From: Poriferisodalis sp965204125
GTDB lineage: Bacteria; Actinomycetota; Acidimicrobiia; Acidimicrobiales; Poriferisodalaceae
Assembly: GCF_965204125.1 (NCBI RefSeq)
Contig: NZ_OZ241968.1
Span: forward strand, 558,001 to 622,000
Length of the DNA: 64,000 nucleotides
Direction: 5' to 3'
Shown here: in pieces, positions 41,946-48,540 of the stretch
Layout of the letters: each line of letters opens with the position of its first letter
How positions within the stretch are numbered: position 1 is the first letter of the stretch
The notes under the pieces: model-generated
Told to the model about the DNA's origin: nothing
Seen by the model: the letters and a program-made list of their open reading frames with translations, nothing else
The model's database searches: none
Made by a program: the position numbers and the translations under genes

Positions 41946-42485
41946 ATGAGCACCCTCACCTTCCACGATCCAAGAGGCGAGGCCAAGACTGCGCCTGAGC
42001 CCTACACGCTCAGCACACCACTCGATCAGCCGATCACGATCGGCCTGGTCGCCAATGGCTTCCCCGACAGCGTCCGCTTCCTCGACCACGTCGAGAAGGC
42101 GCTGGCCGAACGGCTGCCGTCGGCGTCGTTCAACCGCTACGACAAGGGCGACGCTTCGTCGGTCGTCGGCAAAGGGATGCTCAGCGACATCAGCGCCGAA
42201 TGCGGTGCGGTGATCGCCGCGTACGGCCATTGAGGCAGCTGCACATCTGGCACCGTGCGTGACAGCATCACCACTGCCCGAGCGGGCATCCCGTCCATTG
42301 CGCTCGTCACCGACGCGTTCTGGCCCCAGGGCGACTTCGTGGCCAACGCCACCGGCATGCCGACCGTTCCCCGTGTCCGCCTGCCGCACCCGGTAGCGGG
42401 CAGCGGCGAGGACAACATGGCCAAGGTTGCCGCCGACATCGCGCCGCAGATCATCGCGATCCTGACCGGCGCCGCTGCCAACTAG
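41946..42485 (+). CDS. UGSC-family selenoprotein (in-frame TGA read as selenocysteine)
   Basis: The frame from ATG 41946 meets TGA at 42231-42233 and stays open afterwards to TAG at 42485. Reading TGA as selenocysteine gives one 179-residue protein with Sec96 in AAYGH-U-GSCTSGTVRDS. U-G-S-C is the defining motif of the UGSC family, in which the first position is Sec or Cys. Upstream (ITIGLVANGFPDSVRFLDHVEKAL) and downstream (ARAGIPSIALVTDAFWPQGDF) halves both match the family pattern, so neither is a chance frame. The family's reaction is not established; a redox role is inferred from the U/C pair. A hairpin with features of a bacterial SECIS follows the TGA. Confidence 0.85.
42238..42266 (+). 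promoter_or_regulatory. Candidate bacterial SECIS hairpin
   Basis: Starting 5 bases after the TGA, GCTG-CAC pairs with GTG and CAGC around a 10-base loop ATCTGGCACC (42245-42254), with CGTGA unpaired on the 3' side; an alternative inner stem TGCAC/GTGCG gives five pairs around the same loop. The loop G residues lie 16-17 bases from the TGA, within the spacing of bacterial SECIS elements. The fold was done by eye and needs computation. Confidence 0.5.
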
Positions 42486-42492
42486 ACCAGCC

Positions 42493-43650
42493 GTGACACT
42501 GCTGGAGGCCCGCAGCGAGGCCGACGCGCTCGAGCAGCTTCACGCGCTCGGGCTCACCGACGGCCTGCCGGTCGTGATCCCCACGCCGGAGCGGGTGGCG
42601 ATGATGGCGCTCGCCACCGGGCTCGACCCCGATCTCGAACTGGGCGTCATGGGACCCGCGCACGGCGTGGCGAGCGTGGAGAAGGTGGCCACCGCTGCGG
42701 TGATGGCCGGCTGCCTGCCCGACCACATTCCCGTCGTGGTGGCCGCCGTGCGGGCGGTGTGCCGGCCCGAGTTCGACCTCACCGAGATGCAGAGCACCAC
42801 CCACTGCACCGCGCCGCTCATCGTGGTGTGCGGGCCGGCACGGCACCAGTGCGGCGGCGTGGCGTCGGGATTCGGGGCGCTCGGGCCCGGCCATCGTGCC
42901 AACGCTTCGATCGGCCGGGCGCTGCGGCTGGCGATGATGAACATCGGCGGAGCCCGGCCCGGCGTGTCGGACATGGCGCTGCACGGCCATCCCGGCAAGT
43001 TCACCTACTGCCTCGCCGAGGACACCGAGAACAGCCCGTTCGCGCCGCTGCACACCGCCTACGGCTACGCCGAAGATGACAGCGCCGTGGTGGTGGTCGG
43101 TGCCGAGGCGCCGCATTCGACGATCTTCACCGGCGATGCCGACGATCCCGAATCGGCCAGCCGGCTGCTGAACGTGATTGCTGCCGTCATGGCCAACCCG
43201 GGCAGCAACAACGCCCACCTGCGACACGGTGCCGTCACCGTGATCATGAATCCCGATCACACGACGGTGTTGGCTCGCGCCGGGCTGACCCGCGAAGACA
43301 TTCAGGCCGAGTTGGCTGCCCGCGCAACCAATACCGCGGCCACGCTCGCCTATGTCGGGTCGGCCTTCTACCTCGACCGGGACGGCCCGCCCGATGAGCT
43401 GGTCCCGATCCTGAAAGACCCCAGCAGGATCGTGGTATTCCAGGCGGGCGGCTCGGGTCTGTACACGATGGTGATGCCCTCATGGTGCGCCGGCCCGCAC
43501 CAGAACCCGGTGGTCCACGCCGAGATCGATCTCGACCAAGCGTGCGAGGTGCCTTGGGCCGATGCTCTCGGCATCGGCCAATCAGACGCCGCCGACACCC
43601 TTGGAGTCGGCCAATCAGACACTGCCGAAGTTGCAGGAGGAGCAGCCTGA
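42493..43650 (+). CDS. Conserved protein of unknown function downstream of the UGSC gene
   Basis: 385 residues from a GTG start, 7 bases after the selenoprotein stop, so tightly coupled to it. The sequence is rich in conserved-looking blocks: GLTDGLPVVIPTPERV, VEKVATAAVMAGCLPDHIPVVVAA, RANASIGRALRLAMMNIGGA and HGHPGKFTYCLAEDTENSPF. I recall similar proteins encoded next to UGSC proteins, but their function is unknown to me. Cysteines in MAGCLPD, HCTAP, VVCGP and TYCLA could be partners of the Sec protein. The C-terminus carries a tandem 11-residue repeat (LGIGQSDAADT, LGVGQSDTAEV) that looks like a recent duplication. No signal peptide or membrane helix. Confidence 0.75.
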   Translation: MTLLEARSEADALEQLHALGLTDGLPVVIPTPERVAMMALATGLDPDLELGVMGPAHGVASVEKVATAAVMAGCLPDHIPVVVAAVRAVCRPEFDLTEMQSTTHCTAPLIVVCGPARHQCGGVASGFGALGPGHRANASIGRALRLAMMNIGGARPGVSDMALHGHPGKFTYCLAEDTENSPFAPLHTAYGYAEDDSAVVVVGAEAPHSTIFTGDADDPESASRLLNVIAAVMANPGSNNAHLRHGAVTVIMNPDHTTVLARAGLTREDIQAELAARATNTAATLAYVGSAFYLDRDGPPDELVPILKDPSRIVVFQAGGSGLYTMVMPSWCAGPHQNPVVHAEIDLDQACEVPWADALGIGQSDAADTLGVGQSDTAEVAGGAA

Positions 43651-44144
43651 TGAGCGATGCACCCCGCCCGCACGGCGGACGGTGGTTCGAAGAGCTGACA
43701 CCGGGTCTGGTGATCCACCACCGGCTGCGCCGCACGATCACCGAGGCCGACAACGTCATTTTCACCACCATGACCATGAACCCGGCGGCCCTGCATCTCG
43801 ACTTCGAGTACGCCCGCACCGAGACCCAGTTCGGCAAGCCGCTCGTGAACTCGATGTTCACGGCCGCTGTCGTAGTCGGCATATCGGTCCACGAGACCAC
43901 CCACGGCACCACCGTGGCGAACCTCGGTTTTGAGCGGATGGATTTCCCTGCACCCGTCTTCCACGGCGACACGCTGCGGGTGGAGAGCGAAGTGGTCTCG
44001 GCCCGCGGATCGAAGAGCAAACCCGACCAGGGCATCATCCTGTTCGAGCACCGCGCCTACAACCAGGACGACACGCTGGTCGCCATCATGCGCCGCAACG
44101 CCCTCATGTGGCGCCAACCGGCGGAGCCCGACACCGGCGCCTGA
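43650..44144 (+). CDS. MaoC-like (hot-dog fold) dehydratase
   Basis: 164 residues from the ATG overlapping the previous stop (TGATG), with AGGAGG at 43635-43640. The hot-dog motif is MTMNPAALHLDFEYA and FGKPLVNSMFTAAVVVG, close to mesaconyl-CoA hydratase and other MaoC-like hydratases, with the GDTLRVESEVV segment later. It should add water to, or remove it from, an acyl-CoA. It links the UGSC cluster to acyl-CoA metabolism, and an acyl-CoA dehydrogenase follows. Confidence 0.88.
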   Translation: MSDAPRPHGGRWFEELTPGLVIHHRLRRTITEADNVIFTTMTMNPAALHLDFEYARTETQFGKPLVNSMFTAAVVVGISVHETTHGTTVANLGFERMDFPAPVFHGDTLRVESEVVSARGSKSKPDQGIILFEHRAYNQDDTLVAIMRRNALMWRQPAEPDTGA

Positions 44145-44191
44145 ACGCCTTGGGGCGCGGCGACATCACCGCGCGTGCATCCTTGACCGCC

Positions 44192-45217
44192 GTGAGCCCC
44201 GGTCCCCCGCCCGATCCCATCGCACTGCAGCGAGACGCGCAGCAGTTGGCAGATGAGGTGCTGTTCGAGCGCGCCTTGGACGTGGACACAGCGGGCGAGG
44301 TTCCCGAGCGCAATTTGGACCTGTTCCGTGACGCCGGCTTGTATGGGCTGTGGACGCCGACCGACGTGGGCGGCTGCGGATTCGACGAGCTTGAGCGGCT
44401 GTCAATTCTCGAAGCGCTGGCCGGCGGCTGCCTCACGACTGCGTTCGTGTGGGCGCAGCACGGGGGCGGCTCGGCCAATGCCGCTCGGATGCCGGCCGGG
44501 TCACCGCTGCATGAACAGTGGGCCCGCGCGCTTGCCACCGGCGAGCGCCGCAGCGGTGTGGCGTTCGCACATGTGCTGCGTCCCGAGCCGTGCCTGTTCG
44601 CCGAGCGTTCCGGCGCCGGCTGGGTACTGCGTGGCGTCGCGCCGTTCGTCACCGGTTGGGGTCACATCGACGCAGTGCTGGTTGCCGCTCACGAGGCCGA
44701 CCGGCTGGTGTGGATGCTGATTCCGGCCGCCGAGGCGCCCACGCTGACGTCCCGCCGGCTGCGGCTCGCCGCAGTGGACTCGTCGGTGACGGTGGAGCTG
44801 CACTTCGACGGTCACGTCGTCGGTGACGACGAAGTGGTGGAGATCATCGACTACAGCGACTGGCTGTCGTTCTACCGCCAAGGCCTGCGAACCAACGGTG
44901 CCCTCATGCTGGGCGTGGCGTCCCGCGCACTCAAGCTTTTCGGGCCCTCGCCACTGGATGCCGAGCTGGACGCGGCTCGCAGCGCGCTCTACGCGGCCGA
45001 GGTCGACGAGATGCCCGAACGCCGCGCGCAGGTCGGACATGTGGGCATCCGGGCAACCAGCGCGCTTGTCTCATCGGTCGGCGGCCGAGCGATCACGCTC
45101 GCCCATCATGCCCAGCGACTCGCCCGAGAAGCGCTGTTTCTGCTCGTCCAGGGCCAGACCGCCGAGATCCGGGCAGGCCACTTGCGCCGCCTCACCGCCG
45201 CCGACCCCGAGCGTTAG
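44192..45217 (+). CDS. Acyl-CoA dehydrogenase-like protein
   Basis: 341 residues from a GTG giving VSPGPPPDPIALQRDAQQL, 47 bases after the MaoC stop. The N-terminal helical domain (LDLFRDAGLYGLWTPTDVGG) and middle beta domain (GWVLRGVAPFVTGWGHIDAVLVAA) match the superfamily. The C-terminal helical domain is short and lacks a clear catalytic glutamate motif, so it may be a divergent or FadE-partner subunit. An upstream ATG in frame would overlap the MaoC gene by 37 bases and add arginine-rich sequence, so it is not used. The last four bases overlap the convergent SMP-30 gene. Confidence 0.8.
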   Translation: MSPGPPPDPIALQRDAQQLADEVLFERALDVDTAGEVPERNLDLFRDAGLYGLWTPTDVGGCGFDELERLSILEALAGGCLTTAFVWAQHGGGSANAARMPAGSPLHEQWARALATGERRSGVAFAHVLRPEPCLFAERSGAGWVLRGVAPFVTGWGHIDAVLVAAHEADRLVWMLIPAAEAPTLTSRRLRLAAVDSSVTVELHFDGHVVGDDEVVEIIDYSDWLSFYRQGLRTNGALMLGVASRALKLFGPSPLDAELDAARSALYAAEVDEMPERRAQVGHVGIRATSALVSSVGGRAITLAHHAQRLAREALFLLVQGQTAEIRAGHLRRLTAADPER

Positions 45218-46056
45218 GGCAGGCCGGCTCCGGGAATGTCGACCCGGACGGTCTCGATGCGGCCGAGGGCGGGGGCGTCGTCGGGTGGGCGCGAGGTGGG
45301 CGCGGTGACCATGTAGAGGGTGCGGCGATCGTCGTCGCCGAGCATGCAGGCGAAGCAGTTCAGCTCCAGCTCGATGACATCCGTGACCTCGCCGCCGTCG
45401 ACCACGCGGAAGCAGCTCGCGTTGAGGGGGTCGGCAACCCAGATACCGCCAGCTTCGTCCAGGCAGATGCCGTCGGGCACCCGCTCGCCCAGATCGGCGA
45501 ACGTCCGCCGGCCGCTCAGCGAGCCGTCGGGGTCGATGTCGAACGCGGTCATCCGGCGTCCGTAGCTCTCCGCCACCACCATGTGGCGCCCGCTGGGGTC
45601 GATGACGGTGCCGTTGGGGAAGTCGAAGCCGTCGGGCCCGGGCCGCGCCGTGCCGTCCGGGCTCACGATCGCCAAGGTCGCCTGGGCGAACGTCTCCCCT
45701 GCACTGTCGTCGAACCCGAAGTTGCCGACGTACGCCGTGCCGTCGGCGGCAACCACCATGTCGTTGCACGGCCCGCCGGCGATGCCCGACAGGTCGGCGT
45801 GCAGCGACTCGTTGCCGTCGGCGTCGAGTCGGCGAAGCTGCCGGTCGAGCATCGAGACAAACAGCAGATCCCCGTTGGGCAGCCAGCCCAACCCCGACGG
45901 CTGGGTGGGCACCGTGTGAATCAGCTCTTCGTTGCCGTCGGGAGTCACGGTGTAGATGCCGTGTCGGTAGAAGTCGCTGTACCAGAGCCGGTCGCCGCGC
46001 CAGCGGGGCCCCTCCCCGAATCGCAGCCCCGTCACCACCACATCAGTCGTCGTCAT
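45214..46056 (-). CDS. SMP-30/gluconolactonase-family protein
   Basis: 280 residues, six-bladed propeller. The metal site is suggested by GLRFGEGPRWRGDRLWYSD (Glu), the GGPCNDMVVAADG Asn and the VPDGICLDEAGGIWVADP Asp, the standard Glu/Asn/Asp triad of the SMP-30/gluconolactonase group. It should hydrolyse a lactone or similar ester. It converges on the acyl-CoA dehydrogenase gene with a four-base overlap and lies 78 bases upstream of the P450 stop on the same strand. Confidence 0.85.
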   Translation of the reverse strand: MTTTDVVVTGLRFGEGPRWRGDRLWYSDFYRHGIYTVTPDGNEELIHTVPTQPSGLGWLPNGDLLFVSMLDRQLRRLDADGNESLHADLSGIAGGPCNDMVVAADGTAYVGNFGFDDSAGETFAQATLAIVSPDGTARPGPDGFDFPNGTVIDPSGRHMVVAESYGRRMTAFDIDPDGSLSGRRTFADLGERVPDGICLDEAGGIWVADPLNASCFRVVDGGEVTDVIELELNCFACMLGDDDRRTLYMVTAPTSRPPDDAPALGRIETVRVDIPGAGLP

Positions 46057-46134
46057 GGCCGCCGACGCTAGTCCTGCACGCAGATCGCCTTTGAGGGCAC
46101 CAGTCGTGTCCAGATACCCGACGCTGCGGGTGGA

Positions 46135-47427
46135 TCACGCGCGGGGTGCCACCATCTGGTGCTTGATGGGACCGACGTGCAGGTGGCCGATGCGCGACTG
46201 CTCGCCGTCGAGCTGCAGCCCGTCGAGCAAGGGCGCCACCACACGGAAGAACGCGCGCAGCTCCCAGCGGGCCAGGTGCACTCCGAGGCAGAAGTGGGCG
46301 CCGTGGCCGAAGGCGAGGTGGTCGTTGGGCGTGCGCCCGATGTCGAAGCGGTAGGGCTCGGGGAACTGGCGCTCGTCGCGGTTGGCCGAGGGGTACCACA
46401 CCCCCACGTGCTCCCCGGCCTTGATCGTTTGGCCTCGCAGCTCGGTGTCTTTGGTGCAGGTGCGCGCGAACTGAATGACCGGCGAGGTCCAGCGCAGGAT
46501 CTCCTCCACGGCCGATTCCACGGCATCGGGGTCGTCGATGCGCTCGTTGAGCAGTTCGAGCTGATCACGGTGCTCGAGCAGGGCGATCACCCCGCCGCTC
46601 GCGGCGTTGCGAGTTGTCTCGTTGCCCGCAGCGATCATCAAGCGCAGGTAGCCCACGAGCTGCTGCGGCGTCAGCGGGCCTGATTTGATCTCCGACCGCA
46701 GCAGGATGCTCACCAAGTCGCGGCCGTCGGTGCCGTCACGCCGGCGCTCGCGGATCAGCTCGCCGATCCACGTGTCGAACTCGCGGATCATGCGCGCCCG
46801 CATTTCGTCGCGGGGCTCGCCGGGCCGGCAGAACCTCTCCAGATCGGGATCGTCGAACAGCACCGATGTCCAGGCGTGCACCTGTTCCCAGTCGTCGGCC
46901 GATACGCCCACCATCTCGCAGATGGCGGCCAGCGGCAGCTTCACCGCCAGGTCTTCCACCACGTCGGCCGTGCCCTCGTCGGCCACCTTGGCGATGAACT
47001 CGTCCGCGAAGCGCTGAGCGTGCAGCTCAAGCGACTCGGATCTGCTGCGCATCGCCTTCGGCGTGAACTCCGGCACCACCAGCCGGCGCAGGTCCCAGTG
47101 GTCGGGACGGTCCTTGAAGATGAAGTCCGGCGGCTCGTCGGGATCCCAGCCGATCTCGATGGCACGCTGGCGGTACTTCGTCCAGAAGCGGGCATCCCGG
47201 TCGGCGTCGGCGAGGCGCAGGCGACCGCCGCCGTTGATGAACGTCTTGTTCTGGCCCGAGATCCACTTCACGTCCTCGTAGCGGGTGATGGCCCAGAACG
47301 GGACGATGTTGTCGCGCACATACCAGTAGACAGGCGCCTCGTCGCGCAGCAGATCCCATTCGGCCCACGGGTAGCCCTCGGCGGCATACCGCTCGGTGTC
47401 GTGGATGACCGCCTCGTCGACCTGCAT
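46135..47427 (-). CDS. Cytochrome P450
   Basis: 430 residues from the ATG giving MQVDEAVIHDTERY. The haem-ligand loop is FGHGAHFCLGVHLAR, the oxygen-activation helix is MIAAGNETTRNA, and the ExxR pair is in EEILRWTSP. The layout fits actinobacterial CYPs near CYP125/CYP142-type steroid hydroxylases, but that assignment is by impression only. The upstream 46 residues of the open frame are Pro/Ala/Arg-rich and contain no P450 features, so the internal ATG, with AGGAG about 11 bases before it, is preferred. A ferredoxin partner is not adjacent. Confidence 0.93.
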   Translation of the reverse strand: MQVDEAVIHDTERYAAEGYPWAEWDLLRDEAPVYWYVRDNIVPFWAITRYEDVKWISGQNKTFINGGGRLRLADADRDARFWTKYRQRAIEIGWDPDEPPDFIFKDRPDHWDLRRLVVPEFTPKAMRSRSESLELHAQRFADEFIAKVADEGTADVVEDLAVKLPLAAICEMVGVSADDWEQVHAWTSVLFDDPDLERFCRPGEPRDEMRARMIREFDTWIGELIRERRRDGTDGRDLVSILLRSEIKSGPLTPQQLVGYLRLMIAAGNETTRNAASGGVIALLEHRDQLELLNERIDDPDAVESAVEEILRWTSPVIQFARTCTKDTELRGQTIKAGEHVGVWYPSANRDERQFPEPYRFDIGRTPNDHLAFGHGAHFCLGVHLARWELRAFFRVVAPLLDGLQLDGEQSRIGHLHVGPIKHQMVAPRA

Positions 47428-47543
47428 CAACCCGTACTCCTGCCCGCCGGTGGACGTCGTCGTCAACGGTAGCGACGCGCTCGGTGCCGGTGCCGGGCGA
47501 GGTGGACCGGGTGCACCTCGGACGGCGAAGCAATACTGACGCG

Positions 47544-48527
47544 ATGACCGAACAGTCCGCAGCACTGCCCGTCGTGTGGTTCGATCGGCCAGCCGGCCGG
47601 CTGCAGCGCGAGCTGCTGGACGGACGGGCCGAGATCGCCGACGTGCGCGGCGATGATCCCCTCGAAGGCATCGAACGGGCGCACGGCGCCATCGTGGGCG
47701 CCGCCATCCGCTACGACCGCACCGTGTATGAGCGTGCTCCGCTGCTGAAGGTGATCGCCCGGGCCGGCATCGGGTTCGACAATCTCGACCTCGACGACGC
47801 CACAGCGTTCGGCATTGCCGCCTGCAACACGCCCGACGGCCCGACGGTCTCCACCGCCGAGCAGGCCGTCGCGCTCATCTTCGCCATCACGAAGGGTCTC
47901 AAGGAATCGGCCGTCCGGCTCGAAGCCGCCGAGGGCGACTACTGGGCGCGCCACGGGCATCTCGAACTGGCCGGCTCGACGCTCGCATTAGTGGGGCTCG
48001 GACGCATCGGCGGCTACGTGGCCCGGGTGATGTCGGCCGTCGGCATGGAGATCGTGGCGTATGACCCTTATGCGGGCGACGAGCGATTTGCGGAACTAGG
48101 GGCGCAGCGGGCGGCGACGCCCAATGACGCAGTGGCTGACGCGCATGTCGTGTCGGTGCACGCGCCGCTCAGCGACGCCACGCATCATCTGGTGAACGCC
48201 GAACTCCTCGCTGCGATGCGCGACGGCGTGTACCTGGTCAACACATCTCGCGGCGGACTTGTCGACCAGGACGCCTTGCTGGCGGCGCTCGATGCAGGCA
48301 AGGTGCGAGGCGCCGGTTTGGACGTGACCGAGCCGGAGCCGCTGCCGCCAGGCCACCCGCTGCTGGGTCGCCCTGACGTGGTGGTGACCCCGCACGTGGC
48401 CTCCGCCACGGTCGCCGGCCGCCGCCGCATCTTCACCCACGCAGTGTCGGAGGTCATGACCGCACTCGACGGCAACCAGCCACCCAACATGCTCAACCCC
48501 CAAGCTTGGCCCGGCCGCAACGCCTGA
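47544..48527 (+). CDS. D-2-hydroxyacid dehydrogenase (CtBP/PGDH-like)
   Basis: 327 residues from the ATG giving MTEQSAALPVVWFD. NAD-binding motif is GLGRIGGYVAR; catalytic residues are Arg in NTSRGGLVDQ, Glu in VTEPEPLPPGHP, and His in TPHVASATVAG. The closest relatives by motif are C-terminal-binding-protein-like dehydrogenases and D-3-phosphoglycerate dehydrogenases without the ACT domain, so serine synthesis is not certain. It is divergent from the P450 gene and 13 bases upstream of the helicase gene on the same strand. Confidence 0.88.
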   Translation: MTEQSAALPVVWFDRPAGRLQRELLDGRAEIADVRGDDPLEGIERAHGAIVGAAIRYDRTVYERAPLLKVIARAGIGFDNLDLDDATAFGIAACNTPDGPTVSTAEQAVALIFAITKGLKESAVRLEAAEGDYWARHGHLELAGSTLALVGLGRIGGYVARVMSAVGMEIVAYDPYAGDERFAELGAQRAATPNDAVADAHVVSVHAPLSDATHHLVNAELLAAMRDGVYLVNTSRGGLVDQDALLAALDAGKVRGAGLDVTEPEPLPPGHPLLGRPDVVVTPHVASATVAGRRRIFTHAVSEVMTALDGNQPPNMLNPQAWPGRNA

Positions 48528-48540
48528 CTCGTAACCTCCG

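Noticed and set aside
42231..42233. TGA as a real stop, leaving two short genes or a pseudogene
   Set aside because: The codon falls exactly on the U of the U-G-S-C motif, the frame continues without change, and both halves match one family. A nonsense mutation would be very unlikely to hit that position by chance.
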